NCBI GenBank assembly: GCA_021805825.1 | Contig: JAJZEC010000025.1 | Location: 1-48,670 of the forward strand | Length of the DNA: 48,670 nucleotides | Reading direction: 5' to 3' | DNA from: Pseudomonadota bacterium | GTDB lineage: Bacteria; Pseudomonadota; Gammaproteobacteria; Burkholderiales; Burkholderiaceae_C | Shown: positions 16,131-24,603 of the stretch, one piece after another | Layout: the number at the start of each line of letters is the position of its first letter | Position numbering within the stretch: position 1 is the first letter of the stretch | Position numbers and translations under genes: made by a program | Notes under the pieces: model-generated | Databases searched by the model: none | What the model was told of the DNA's origin: nothing | What the model saw: the letters and a program-made list of their open reading frames with translations, nothing else

Positions 16131-17291
16131 GTGCAGCACAGCGGGCCGCCGGGGAGGGGTTGCGGCGGGACGCGGGCACGGAGCTCCGCGTGCGCGGCAT
16201 TCGGTGCGTGGGAGCGGTGCGTACGCCACGCAGCCGGCGCTCTGGCGCTGCTGGCTGCGCTCGGCGCACCGGGAGCGGCCCCGGTCGCGGCGGCAGCCAC
16301 CTTCGACCTTCCTGCCGACGGATCGAACATCGTCGGCAGGGTTCAGCTGATCAGGCTGGACAACCCGGCCAACACCTTGCTGGACATCGCCAGGCACTAC
16401 GACCTGGGCTATGAGGAGATCGTGCGTGCCAACCCTGCCGTGTCGGTATGGGTTCCGGGGGCCGGGACGCGGATCGTGGTGCCCACCGAGTTCATCCTGC
16501 CGCCCAGGCCGTGGCGGGGCCTTGTCGTCGATATTCCGCGGCGCAGGCTGTACTACTTCCCGGCGCCGCGTCGCGGGCAACCGGCGCAGGTGATCACCTT
16601 CCCGATCGGCATTGCGCGTCCGGGCTGGCCGACTCCGCTGGGAAGCACCCGCATCGTCGCCAAGTTCCGCAATCCGTCGTGGATCGTCCCCAAGGACATC
16701 CTCGAAGAGCATCGGCGCGAGGGCCAGGCCGATTTCCCCCGGTACTTCCCGCCGGGGCCGGGCAATCCCATGGGGATGCTGGCCATGCAGACAGGCTTTC
16801 CGGGGATTTTCATCCACGGAACCGACAGACCATGGGGCGTGGGCAGGCGGGTCAGCCATGGCTGCATGCACCTGTACCCGGAGGATGCGGCGTTCCTGTT
16901 TCCCCGCCTTCCGGTAGGCACCGTAGTGCGCGTGGTCGACCTGCCGGTGCTGGTCGGAAGCCGTGGCCGGCAGTTGTACGTGAGCGCCTCCATGCCGGTG
17001 GCGGACTACGCCTCGGCGCAAAGCCTTCCCACGCGGGCGGTCGCGGCGCTGGCGCATTGGCGCGCCCGGCACCCCGGCTTGCAGAGGCAGCCGATGCCCT
17101 GGCAGCAATTGCTGGCTGCCGCTTCCGCGCAGCGCATGATGCCGGTGCCGATCGGCGCGCACAGCGGGCAGCGCGACGGGCGCGCGGCTGCGCAAGCGCC
17201 GCTTTCCTATGCGTTCCCGCCCTATGGGGTGGCTGCGAACAACGCGCAGGTTCCGGTTGCGCCAGCATCTGGCGCGGCCAGGGGGCCGTGA
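16131..17291 (+). CDS. L,D-transpeptidase (YkuD/ErfK-YbiS type) with LysM-like domain
   Basis: A 386-residue periplasmic enzyme. After a long N-terminal region and signal helix (about 32-56), a LysM-like segment (about 67-125, with NTLLDIARHYDLGYEEIVRA) precedes the YkuD domain (about 130-270). Its active-site motif is SHGCMHLYP, with His243 and Cys245. Family members form 3-3 crosslinks or attach Lpp to meso-diaminopimelate; an immediate Lpp-like neighbour favours the latter. The start is GTG at 16131, preceded by AAGG. The tail after residue 290 is long, basic and probably disordered. Cotranscribed with the lipoprotein gene. Confidence 0.88.
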   Translation: MQHSGPPGRGCGGTRARSSACAAFGAWERCVRHAAGALALLAALGAPGAAPVAAAATFDLPADGSNIVGRVQLIRLDNPANTLLDIARHYDLGYEEIVRANPAVSVWVPGAGTRIVVPTEFILPPRPWRGLVVDIPRRRLYYFPAPRRGQPAQVITFPIGIARPGWPTPLGSTRIVAKFRNPSWIVPKDILEEHRREGQADFPRYFPPGPGNPMGMLAMQTGFPGIFIHGTDRPWGVGRRVSHGCMHLYPEDAAFLFPRLPVGTVVRVVDLPVLVGSRGRQLYVSASMPVADYASAQSLPTRAVAALAHWRARHPGLQRQPMPWQQLLAAASAQRMMPVPIGAHSGQRDGRAAAQAPLSYAFPPYGVAANNAQVPVAPASGAARGP

Positions 17292-17562
17292 TGCGCGCGA
17301 TCCCCCCGGTTCTTTCGGCAGCCCGACGAAGCAGCCGGGCTGCGCGCGGCGCGGCGCCGCAGCCGCCGCGGACCCTTCATGGTCGCAGCGGAGGTGGAAC
17401 TACCCCGTTCTGGTGGTAGGCAAGCGAGACGAGCCGGCGTATGCTGCGCCGCAGCGTCTGGACAGGGAAGCATTCCCGCCCTGGACATGCCGATCCCGAT
17501 CCTCTCGGGGCCAGGGCATGCGCGGAGAGTGCCCGGCGATGCTTGCAACGGGGGTTGAACAG

Positions 17563-17781
17563 ATGATCCAGCCATTGGGCGACAGCGAGCCGTTCTGGTC
17601 ACGACTTGGCGTTCGCGTGGAGAGTGCCGAGGACGTTCGGCAGTTGCACTGGTTGCTGGAGCGTTTCGATGCTGGCCGCATACGCTTCGTGGCGCGCAGC
17701 CTGCGCCTGCGCGATGCGCCCCGGCCGGAGCGCATCGCCCGCGAGCTCGGGGCGCGCATTCCCGAGACGCAAGCGCAGTAG
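17563..17781 (+). CDS. Small hypothetical protein
   Basis: A 72-residue open frame (MIQPLGDSEPFWSRLGVRVE...) with codon use like its neighbours and a plausible soluble, helical, charged composition. The ATG at 17563 has GGGGG about 8 nt upstream; an in-frame ATG at 17539 would add 8 residues. No family was recognised. It could also be a chance frame in GC-rich DNA. It does not form a clear operon with the transpeptidase gene 270 nt upstream. Confidence 0.4.
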   Translation: MIQPLGDSEPFWSRLGVRVESAEDVRQLHWLLERFDAGRIRFVARSLRLRDAPRPERIARELGARIPETQAQ

Positions 17782-17811
17782 CCTGGACTTCGTCGAGGCC
17801 GCGTGGGCGCC

Positions 17812-18213
17812 TCAGGCGCGTTCGCGTTGCAGTTCGAGCACGTAGGTTCCGCGCTTGCGGTCATCCGCGCGCATTCCGGGGCGCGAGGACAGCACATGGC
17901 AGGCGGCATTCGGCTTGGGCCCGCGAAGCTGCAAGCGCTTGTCCAGGCGCAGTCGCTGCCCCTGGTTGAGAGCAAAATCGGCCAGCACGATCAGGATGTT
18001 TCCCGGGCGCGAGCCCACCAGCGTGGCCTCCGCTCCGGTACTCAGGCCCTGGGCGTCCTGCCACAGCGTCACCGCGGTGGGCTGGAAGGTGCCACGACGA
18101 TCCAGACCGACGTGTTCCCAACCGTCGAGCAGGCACTGCAGGGTCAGCGGATCGCTGCCTGCGGCGGCCCCGGGAGGGCGCGCACGCAGCAGCGCGGGGC
18201 GGCGAGAAGCCAT
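17812..18213 (-). CDS. Hypothetical protein
   Basis: A 133-residue soluble protein, basic overall, starting MASRRPALLRARPPG. No domain is recognised with confidence. The middle part alternates hydrophobic and polar residues (PGNILIVLADFALNQGQRLRLD) as in a small beta-barrel. The ATG at 18213 has GAAGGA about 10 nt upstream. The frame extends further upstream to 18360 without a better start. It is divergent from the candidate small RNA. The reading frame is likely real, its role unknown. Confidence 0.5.
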   Translation of the reverse strand: MASRRPALLRARPPGAAAGSDPLTLQCLLDGWEHVGLDRRGTFQPTAVTLWQDAQGLSTGAEATLVGSRPGNILIVLADFALNQGQRLRLDKRLQLRGPKPNAACHVLSSRPGMRADDRKRGTYVLELQRERA

Positions 18214-18390
18214 GGGCTTGGCATCCTTCGAGTATCCAGAACCGGAAGTCCCCGGGCCAAGCGGCTGATGTCCCGAGGGTTTTGGCCAAGGATAGTCCGG
18301 AAAGCCCGCTGAATCCAGCAAAACCTGCCTTGCATCGACCGGCGATGCGCGCTGCTGCACGTGCCTGGAACGTGGCAGGCGCCGCGCATT

Positions 18391-18517
18391 GCGGGCTTTT
18401 CCGACACGAAAATGTCACCGAAGCCCGCTACGGTTCGTGTTGCGGGAACCGGAGGCTGTACGCGCGGGGAACGCACGAGCGAACCTTCGACCCGCCGAAC
18501 GTGGCGGGTTTTTCTTT
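18391..18517 (+). ncRNA. Candidate small RNA with intrinsic terminator
   Basis: Three structured parts in a row. A long stem GCGGGCTT (18391-18398) pairs with AAGCCCGC (18421-18428), with an inner GACA/TGTC stem. CGGTTC (18431-18436) pairs with GAACCG (18446-18451). The last is a rho-independent terminator, CCCGCC/GGCGGG followed by TTTTTCTTT (18491-18517). No plus-strand gene lies upstream for the terminator to serve, since the genes on both sides run on the minus strand. No known RNA family was recognised. Confidence 0.5.
18491..18517 (+). terminator. Rho-independent terminator
   Basis: CCCGCC-GAACGT-GGCGGG followed directly by TTTTTCTTT on the plus strand. The T-run exists only in this direction, so it ends a plus-strand transcript. 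Confidence 0.8.
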
Positions 18518-18570
18518 GGGCGGCGGACGGCGGGCGCCTTCCGCCGCGCAGCATCGGGATGCCGCTGTGC

Positions 18571-18771
18571 TCAGCGTGCGCCCGCGTGCCCGCCGAGTCC
18601 CCCGGAGGTCGACCATGTGTCCGGGATATGCCGATGGCTTTCGGTTTCCAGATCCAGCATGCGGCGCTCCAGGTCGCTGAGGTCCGTGGCTTGGGCCAGG
18701 TACGCCTCGTCGCGGCGCTGCTGGGGATCGAAGTGAAGCAGATCGTCAAGAAATTTGGCAGGGTTGAACAT
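18571..18771 (-). CDS. DUF3563 family small protein
   Basis: A 66-residue protein, MFNPAKFLDDLLHF..., with the family core EAYLAQATDLSDLERRMLDLE. DUF3563 proteins are short, mostly found in Burkholderiales and of unknown role. The ATG at 18771 was chosen over an upstream in-frame ATG at 18855 because it has AAGGGAG 6 nt upstream and starts where the family does. The perfect palindrome at 18812-18829 lies 41 nt upstream, next to a TATATT element, so repression by a dimeric regulator is likely. Confidence 0.8.
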   Translation of the reverse strand: MFNPAKFLDDLLHFDPQQRRDEAYLAQATDLSDLERRMLDLETESHRHIPDTWSTSGGLGGHAGAR

Positions 18772-18811
18772 GGTCGACTCCCTTGTAGGGATCAAGCGCC
18801 CGGTTCCGGGC

Positions 18812-18829
18812 ATTGGGGTTAACCCCAAT
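18812..18829. promoter_or_regulatory. Perfect 18-bp palindrome, probable operator
   Basis: ATTGGGGTTAACCCCAAT is fully self-complementary. On the minus strand it directly follows a TATATT -10-like element of the DUF3563 gene, a position where a bound dimer would block transcription. It could also affect the divergent metallophosphoesterase gene. The regulator is unknown. Confidence 0.6.
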
Positions 18830-18955
18830 ATAGTCGATGCCGGGAATTTTTGCATGAAGAGATGTCATTTCCCGATGTGAAAAATTGACGTGGGTGCGCC
18901 TCGCGGCCCGCTGCGCGCGCGCCGCGAGGCGCCGCAACCGACGCACAATCCCGCC

Positions 18956-19762
18956 ATGCTCATCCAGCTTGCCTCGGATCTTCACCTGGATCGTCTCGGG
19001 CCGCGCTTCGCGGGCCAGACCCTGATCCGCCCGGCCGCCGCCGCCGATCTGCTGGTGCTGGCCGGGGACGTGTCCGCGACGGTCGACGGCGTCGCGCGCT
19101 TTGCCCATTGGCCGGTGCCGGTGCTGTACGTGCCGGGCAATCACGAGTATTTCGATGCCGACTGGGCCGTCACCCGCCGGGAACTGGCGCTTGCCGCACA
19201 GGGCACGGCGGTCACCGTGCTCGATTCAGGGCAATGGGTGTACGCGGGTGTGCGCTTCCTTGGGTGCACGCTGTGGACCGACTATGCGCTCGAGACCGAG
19301 GCCAGCCAGGCCGAGCAGATGCGCCGCTGCGGCCAACGCATCCGCGACCATGCGGTGATCCATGTCGGGTCTCGGCTGTTCACGCCCGAAGACGCGCTGG
19401 CCGAGCATCTGCGCTGCCGCCGCTGGCTGGAGCAGTGCCTGGCGCAGCCCTTCGACGGCCCGACGGTGGTGATCAGCCACCATGCACCGAGCCCGCGCTC
19501 GGTGCACCCGCGCTTCGCCGGACATCCGGTGAACCCCGCCTACGCCAGCCGTCTGGACGACCTGGCCTGCGCTGCCGACCTCTGGCTGCACGGACATGTG
19601 CACGACAGTTTCGACTACGTGCTTCGCGCGGGAGACGCGCGCGCCTGCCGCGTCGTGGCCAACCCCTGCGGCTATGCGCGGCGCCGCGATCAGGCGCTGC
19701 AGGCGCGGGATCTCTCTCTGGAGAACGAGGCCTTCGCCTGGGAGTGCCTGCTGCGAATCTGA
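18956..19762 (+). CDS. Calcineurin-like metallophosphoesterase
   Basis: A 268-residue cytoplasmic enzyme with the metal-binding motifs in order: SDLHLD (residues 8-13), GDVS (near 40), GNHEY (about 61-65), a single SHHAPS and GHVHDSFDY near the C-terminus. The family hydrolyses phosphomono- or diesters with two metals; substrate cannot be told from sequence. The ATG at 18956 is the first start matching the family N-terminus ([10 protein letters not shown]). It is divergent from the DUF3563 gene, with the 18-bp palindrome between them. Confidence 0.88.
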   Translation: MLIQLASDLHLDRLGPRFAGQTLIRPAAAADLLVLAGDVSATVDGVARFAHWPVPVLYVPGNHEYFDADWAVTRRELALAAQGTAVTVLDSGQWVYAGVRFLGCTLWTDYALETEASQAEQMRRCGQRIRDHAVIHVGSRLFTPEDALAEHLRCRRWLEQCLAQPFDGPTVVISHHAPSPRSVHPRFAGHPVNPAYASRLDDLACAADLWLHGHVHDSFDYVLRAGDARACRVVANPCGYARRRDQALQARDLSLENEAFAWECLLRI

Positions 19763-19844
19763 ACGAAGGCCTTTGCGCCTGTTGCTCAAGTCGGCCCGCG
19801 ACGTGCCGTTCTTTCCATGGAAACCTGACGCCTGGCGAATCCCG

Positions 19845-21773
19845 ATGGCTCCTACTGCCCTTTCTCCCGCTGCCTGGTCGATGCTGTGCCAGGTGCTGAA
19901 CGCCTTGCCCGGTTGCGAACTCCTGGTCGAGCCCCTTGGTTCCTCGGCGGCGGGCCGCATCGTCTACATCAATCCGGCGGCAGGCGAGTTTTTGCGCGGG
20001 CATGGGGTGGAGGAGGGCGCCGGGCTGACGGCCTGGATCGACGCGCTGGAGGTTGATCCCATGCAATGCATGGGGGCCTGGCGGGAACTCACGGTGACCG
20101 GCCGCGAACGCGCCCTGCTGGAATGTGCCGGTCGCGAGGGCATGCTGCAGTTGCGTATGCAGTCGCTGCGCGATGAACAGGGGGCGCTCGCCCTCGTGCA
20201 ATGGTCCTGGCAGCCGTTGGGGCAGCTTGCCCCGGCACCGCCCGCGGCTTCCATGGCAGCGGGCGTTCCAGCGCCATCTGCCGACGATGCGCGCGCCCGC
20301 GCCCTCGTGCAGGTGCTGGGTCAGCGACCGGTCGATGCCACGTCGGAACAGATCGCCCGCTTCGAGGGCCCGGAGCAGGCCATCCTGGAGTTCCTGCGCG
20401 CCAAGGCGCTGGCCTGGGAAGAGGGTTCGACCAAGGTCGGCCTGGCTGCCGCGCGGGGCTATTTTTCTCCCAAGGGCTCGGTTTCCCTGTTCGAGACGCG
20501 ACGCAGCGAACAGGAAATCCTGATCACGCGTGTGGGTCAGGGCGTGGAGGAGGTGGTCGAGGCGAACCAGGCGATGCAGAGCAACATGGCCCAGGCCGCC
20601 GAACGCGCACGCGGCATGTCCGAAGTGGCCGAGGCGCGGCAGCGCGATGTCGGCGCCGCGCGCCAGCAATTCGAGTCGCTGGCGGAGGAGGCCGCGCGCA
20701 ATGGCGAACACCTGGAGCGCATCCGCAACCATACCCAGGGAATCGTCCGGGTGCTCGACGTCATCCAGGAGATCGCCGGCCAGACGAATCTCCTCGCCCT
20801 CAACGCGGCCATCGAGGCTGCTCGGGCCGGCGAGGCCGGGCGCGGTTTTGCCGTGGTTGCCGACGAGGTGCGGCGCCTGGCCACCAAGGCCTCGCAGACC
20901 GTGGTCAGCGCTGGGGAGTCGGTGGATGCCATCCGGCAGTCGGTCGCGGTGGCCGACCGCTCGGCGCATACCCTCGGTGACGCAGTGGCGCGCAGTTCGG
21001 AACAGATGCGCGGCGTGCTCCAGGGCTTTGCCGACATCCGCGAGGGCATCGACAGCAACCAGCAGTTGTTCGAACAGGTGTCGCGTCTCGGACACAAGGC
21101 GCATGAGGCCATCGGCGAACTCGCGGCCAGCTTCGAGCAGATGGCCGCCGGCGTGCGCGAGGCCAACCAGCAGGGCATCGAGGCGGCGCAGGAGATTGCC
21201 GGTCAACTGCTCGAGACGCTGAACCAGAACAAGATCCTGCTCGAGATGAATCTGGATTTCGATACAGGCTCGGTGCTCAGCGTGGCCTCGCGTGCCACCC
21301 AGCAGGGCGCGCTGGACATCGGTCGCGCGCTCGAGCAGGCACTGGCCGAGGGCGCCATCGACGAGGCCTCGCTGTTCGACGAGGATTACGTCCCGATCGC
21401 CGGCAGCCAGCCGCCCAAGTTCCGCACCCGCGCCAGCGCCTTGTTCAAGCAGCGGGTGCAGCCGCTGCTCGATCAGGTACTGGGGCGCAGCCCCCTGTTG
21501 CGCTTCGCCTTCGCCGTCGATCGCAACGGCTACACGCCGACGCACAACACCATCTATGACCAGCCGCTGACCGGGGATCCGCAGAAGGATCTGGTGGGCA
21601 ACCGTGCGATGCGCATCTTCAACGATGCCGCGGGTCTGGAGGCCGCGCACAACTCCAAGCCCATTCACCTGATGATCTATGCCCGCGACACCGGCGAGGT
21701 GCTGCGCGAGTTGGACGTTCCGATCCGCGTCGGCGCGCGCCAGTGGGGCAACTTGCGGGTGGGATTCCAGTAA
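19845..21773 (+). CDS. Soluble methyl-accepting chemotaxis protein with C-terminal sensor domain
   Basis: A 642-residue chemoreceptor with no membrane helix. The N-terminal part (about 1-125) looks like a PAS-type domain ([18 protein letters not shown]). The signalling coiled coil carries the hairpin-tip hallmark [20 protein letters not shown] (from about residue 309) followed by [13 protein letters not shown]. The C-terminal 120 residues ([19 protein letters not shown], then [16 protein letters not shown]) form a cache/PAS-like sensor found at the end of some cytoplasmic receptors. So sensory domains flank the signalling core, and the ligand is likely intracellular. It stands alone, without che genes nearby. 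Confidence 0.88.
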   Translation: MAPTALSPAAWSMLCQVLNALPGCELLVEPLGSSAAGRIVYINPAAGEFLRGHGVEEGAGLTAWIDALEVDPMQCMGAWRELTVTGRERALLECAGREGMLQLRMQSLRDEQGALALVQWSWQPLGQLAPAPPAASMAAGVPAPSADDARARALVQVLGQRPVDATSEQIARFEGPEQAILEFLRAKALAWEEGSTKVGLAAARGYFSPKGSVSLFETRRSEQEILITRVGQGVEEVVEANQAMQSNMAQAAERARGMSEVAEARQRDVGAARQQFESLAEEAARNGEHLERIRNHTQGIVRVLDVIQEIAGQTNLLALNAAIEAARAGEAGRGFAVVADEVRRLATKASQTVVSAGESVDAIRQSVAVADRSAHTLGDAVARSSEQMRGVLQGFADIREGIDSNQQLFEQVSRLGHKAHEAIGELAASFEQMAAGVREANQQGIEAAQEIAGQLLETLNQNKILLEMNLDFDTGSVLSVASRATQQGALDIGRALEQALAEGAIDEASLFDEDYVPIAGSQPPKFRTRASALFKQRVQPLLDQVLGRSPLLRFAFAVDRNGYTPTHNTIYDQPLTGDPQKDLVGNRAMRIFNDAAGLEAAHNSKPIHLMIYARDTGEVLRELDVPIRVGARQWGNLRVGFQ

Positions 21774-21782
21774 GGCGCCGCG

Positions 21783-21842
21783 GCGGTGCAGGGCCGGCGC
21801 CCGGCCGTGCACCGCTGCGGCTGCCGCCGCAGCGGCAGCCGC
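21783..21842. terminator. Two adjacent strong hairpins between convergent genes
   Basis: The first stem, 21783-21797 with 21801-21815, pairs 14 of 15 bases around CGC. The second, GCGGCTGCCGC at 21817-21827 with 21832-21842, is perfect around CGCA. They fill the gap between the chemoreceptor and the convergent membrane-protein gene, so they probably act as a bidirectional terminator without T-tracts. Confidence 0.55.
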
Positions 21843-21846
21843 GGGC

Positions 21847-22446
21847 TCAGATGGCCACGTGCCAGCCCAGCGACAGGTTCAGCACGATGCCGTAGCACAG
21901 GTACATGAGCAGCAGCCCGGTCAGCGTATGCGCGAGTCCGAGCAGCTTCTTGCTCAGTGGCATGAACAGGTCGAAGCAGTAGAAGAACTCGAAGAAGTAC
22001 ACCGCCATCAGGCCGATGAACAGCCAGGCCACCTGCGTGTCGCCGACGTGGCTGAAGACGATGTAGCCGAGCAGCGAAACCAGGAAGAAGGGTACGCACA
22101 TGTAGCCGTTGGGCACGATCGAGCCGCCCCGCAATCGACTCAGCCCCATGGCCAGCCAGTGGATGCCGAACACCGTGGTTTCGATGCCCGCGGCGTACAA
22201 CGGCGCTCCCTTGAACACCTGCAGCCAGGTCAGGCCGACGAGGATGTAGGTTCCGCAAAGAAACTGCAGCATGCCGGGCATCCAGAAGCCCCACCACGCG
22301 TTGGAGATCTCGGTGGACTCGCTCTTCGCTGGATAACCGAGTATTTCTTGAGGGCCGAAGATCAGGTAGCCGGTACCCAGGCCGAAGAAGGCCAGTCCCA
22401 AGGGAACGTACGCGGAGGTCGGAAGGCTGAATACAGTCGGGGTCAT
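21847..22446 (-). CDS. Six-helix membrane protein, GPR1/FUN34/YaaH-like
   Basis: A 199-residue protein with about six hydrophobic helices. The helix pattern and the motifs SAYVPLGLAFFGLG, FWMPGMLQFLCGTYILVG and AAGIETTVFGIHWLAMG resemble the acetate/succinate carrier family GPR1/FUN34/YaaH, but the classical NPAPLGL motif is not exact. An AmiS/UreI-type carrier was considered and fits less well. The ATG at 22446 has CAGGAGA upstream. A leader of more than 100 nt with a hairpin near 22568-22593 precedes it. Substrate remains open. Confidence 0.5.
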   Translation of the reverse strand: MTPTVFSLPTSAYVPLGLAFFGLGTGYLIFGPQEILGYPAKSESTEISNAWWGFWMPGMLQFLCGTYILVGLTWLQVFKGAPLYAAGIETTVFGIHWLAMGLSRLRGGSIVPNGYMCVPFFLVSLLGYIVFSHVGDTQVAWLFIGLMAVYFFEFFYCFDLFMPLSKKLLGLAHTLTGLLLMYLCYGIVLNLSLGWHVAI

Positions 22447-22712
22447 GCGGGTGTCTCCTGAAGATGGCGAACCCCGCGCGCGAAGGACGCGGATCGGATC
22501 CGTGCCTCCGGCGCGGGCGGGGGTGCGAGCCGTTACCTGGCGGGGCGGCCCGCGCTCACGACACGGGCGGGAACTGCATGGGTTTCCGCCTCGTCGATGC
22601 TTTATATCCTGATCCGCGGACTCGACTCCAGCAGGATGACCCTTGGTTGCGCAAAAAAAGTTCGCCACCCGGCCCTGCCGTGCCCTGCCGGATCCGCAAT
22701 CGACGCAGCCCC
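22447..22712. other. Intergenic region with structured leader
   Basis: On the minus strand a TATAAA element near 22605-22610 is followed by the hairpin formed by 22569-22577 with 22585-22593 (8 of 9 paired) and about 120 nt of GC-rich leader before the membrane-protein start. No known riboswitch consensus was recognised. Confidence 0.35.
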
Positions 22713-23180
22713 CTACAAGCCGAGTTCGCTCAGCCCGGCATGGTCGTCGGGGCGACGTCCGGAAGGCCAGCGGAACTTGCGCTGCGACTCGGAGATCGGA
22801 TGGTCGTTGATGCTCGCATGGCGCGCCTGCATCAGGCCTTGCGGGCTGAACTCCCAATTCTCGTTGCCATGACTGCGGTACCACTGCCCCGAATCGTCGT
22901 GCCATTCGTACACGAAGCGCACCGCGATGCGGTTGTCGGCGCAAGCCCACAGTTCCTTGATCAGGCGATAGTCGAGTTCGCGCGCCCATTTGCGGCGCAG
23001 GAACTCCAGCACCTGCTGGCGACCGTGCAGGAACTCGGCGCGGTTGCGCCATTGCGTATCCGGGGTGTAGACCAGCACGACGCGCTCGGGGTCGCGGGTG
23101 TTCCACGCGTCCTCGGCCATGCGCACCTTCTGGGCTGCGCTGGCTGCCGTGAATGGCGGAAGCGGCGGGCGTTCTTCCAT
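22713..23180 (-). CDS. DUF1348 / nuclear transport factor 2-fold protein
   Basis: A 155-residue soluble protein of the NTF2-like superfamily, closest to DUF1348. It has the N-terminal helix [21 protein letters not shown], the conserved WRNRAEF, and [25 protein letters not shown], ending in [11 protein letters not shown]. Length matches the family. The ATG at 23180 has GCAGGAG 6 nt upstream. These cone-shaped folds bind small molecules; no enzyme activity can be assigned. Confidence 0.85.
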   Translation of the reverse strand: MEERPPLPPFTAASAAQKVRMAEDAWNTRDPERVVLVYTPDTQWRNRAEFLHGRQQVLEFLRRKWARELDYRLIKELWACADNRIAVRFVYEWHDDSGQWYRSHGNENWEFSPQGLMQARHASINDHPISESQRKFRWPSGRRPDDHAGLSELGL

Positions 23181-23295
23181 GGTGTGCTCCTGCGTTGGCC
23201 CTCGCCGCCGGCACAGCATGATTGCACGCGGGCGGTGTCGGGCATGGATTTTTTGCCCGAATGGTGCCATATGCGCGGCGGGCGCGCACGGCGCT

Positions 23296-24435
23296 TCAGT
23301 TTGCGCCGGTGCCCCTGTGTCGCGCGCGGCGCTGCCCCTGGCGCGGCGTGCGCGCCGCCTGCCCGAGCAGGTCGCCGAAGGCCTGCTCCAGTTCGAACAC
23401 CTGACCGCAATGTCCGGCCTGGTAGCCGGGCAGGAGGTCGATGGCCTCGTGGAAGGACGCGCTGCCCAAGGTGTGCAGCATCTGGCGCAGCAGCGGATCG
23501 TCGAGTCGGCGCTGGTTGCACAGCAGGAAGTAGCGCTCCGTCTGGATGGGAACGAAATCCAGGTTGAAGCGGCGCGCCGGGGTCTCCACGCCCAGGCCGA
23601 CGTCGGCCATGCCGCTGGCCACGTAGGCGGCCACCGCCGCATGCGTCAGTTCGCATTGCTCGTAGCCATTGACCTGGCCGGGCTGAATGCCGGCCTTGCG
23701 CAGCAGCAGGTCGAGCAGCAGCCGCGTGCCGGATCCCGCCTGGCGGTTGATGAAACGCAGATCGCCGCGCGCCAGGTCGTCGATGCCGAAGATCTTCTTC
23801 GGATCGCCGCGCGCGACGATCAGTCCGACGCGCCGCGTGGCCAGTCCGATGACGCGCTGCTTGCCGGGCAGCAGCCAGGCGCGGTAGTGCTGCAGCACCT
23901 CGCGCTCGAACTCCCCGCTGGGGATGTGGAAGCCGGCGAGATCACAGTTGTCCAGCGCCAGTGCTGCCACCGCGTCGCTGCTGCTGCAGTAGCGAAGCTC
24001 GTTGAGCAGACCTGCGCGGCTGAGCCACTGGTGCAGGGCTTCCACGGCGAAGCCGTGGCTGGCGCGGATGCGCAGCAACTGGTCGCGCTCCTGTCGTACG
24101 CGGCCGATTTCCGCCGCCAGTTCCGAGGCCAGCGAGTCCAGCGTCGGTGACAGCCGAGCGGCAATGCGGCGGTCGGCCCACACCAGTTTTTCCGCCAGCG
24201 GGCTGAGCCGCGAGCCCTTGCCGCGCTCCATGCGCAGCAGCGGCAGCCCCAGCAGCGCTTCGGCCTCGCGCACCAGTGCCCAACCGTGGCGGTAGGACAT
24301 GCCGATGGCCGCGCAGGCGCGCAGCAGGCTGCCGTGTTCGGCCACCGCCAGCAGCAGGCCCATCGTGCGCTGCGGCAGGGTCTCCCCGGTGTCCAGGCGC
24401 AGCGACCAGCGGGGTTCGATCGATACCTCGAACAT
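23296..24435 (-). CDS. ModE/LysR-like regulator with periplasmic-binding-protein-like domain, probable fds regulator
   Basis: A 379-residue transcription factor. The N-terminal winged helix-turn-helix is of the ModE/LysR type (about 20-85: [20 protein letters not shown], then [17 protein letters not shown]). The rest resembles a PBP-like substrate-binding domain ([31 protein letters not shown], then [20 protein letters not shown]). It has no molybdate-binding MOP domain. It is divergent from fdsG, so it probably controls the formate dehydrogenase operon in response to formate, molybdate or a related ligand, like the FdsR regulators of this gene neighbourhood. The ATG at 24435 has no ribosome site and may be leaderless. 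Confidence 0.75.
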   Translation of the reverse strand: MFEVSIEPRWSLRLDTGETLPQRTMGLLLAVAEHGSLLRACAAIGMSYRHGWALVREAEALLGLPLLRMERGKGSRLSPLAEKLVWADRRIAARLSPTLDSLASELAAEIGRVRQERDQLLRIRASHGFAVEALHQWLSRAGLLNELRYCSSSDAVAALALDNCDLAGFHIPSGEFEREVLQHYRAWLLPGKQRVIGLATRRVGLIVARGDPKKIFGIDDLARGDLRFINRQAGSGTRLLLDLLLRKAGIQPGQVNGYEQCELTHAAVAAYVASGMADVGLGVETPARRFNLDFVPIQTERYFLLCNQRRLDDPLLRQMLHTLGSASFHEAIDLLPGYQAGHCGQVFELEQAFGDLLGQAARTPRQGQRRARHRGTGAN

Positions 24436-24488
24436 AGGGTTTAGCCTTATGAACGGGAACTCTTATGGAATAAGCCGGCTCCAACATA
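24436..24488. promoter_or_regulatory. Repeats in the regulator-fdsG divergent region
   Basis: Between the divergent starts, CTTATGAA (about 24447) and CTTATGGAA (about 24462) form a direct repeat, and GCCTTAT pairs with ATAAGCC in 6 of 7 bases. Their place just upstream of the fdsG promoter suits binding by the divergent regulator. No experimentally defined motif was matched. Confidence 0.35.
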
Positions 24489-24517
24489 TTGCACAAGTGC
24501 TAGGTGGAACCTACAGT
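24489..24517 (+). promoter_or_regulatory. Probable sigma-70 promoter of the fds operon
   Basis: TTGCAC (24489-24494) and TACAGT (24512-24517) are separated by exactly 17 bp, a good match to a housekeeping promoter, about 80 nt before fdsG. Confidence 0.55.
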
Positions 24518-24603
24518 GAAGAGAACAGACTCGCACTTCGACTGCGGTGGCCACCGACGCCGTGCCGGGAACAGGCTTCCCGCAGTCCATGCACGGAGAC
24601 AAC

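Larger units (their letters stand above)
18214..18570. other. Intergenic region holding a candidate small RNA
   Basis: About 350 bp without a supportable protein gene. The right-hand part contains the stacked hairpins and terminator described as a candidate small RNA. The left part (18214-18390) is upstream sequence of the minus-strand gene and shows nothing else clear. Confidence 0.5.

Noticed and set aside
18391-18517. A tRNA or tmRNA in the structured region
   Set aside because: No cloverleaf with a CCA-type acceptor end and no tag frame; stacked hairpins with a terminator fit a small RNA better.
22480-22620. Cobalamin, TPP, guanidine or SAH riboswitch in the leader
   Set aside because: None of the conserved core sequences I know was found; only an unassigned hairpin remains.
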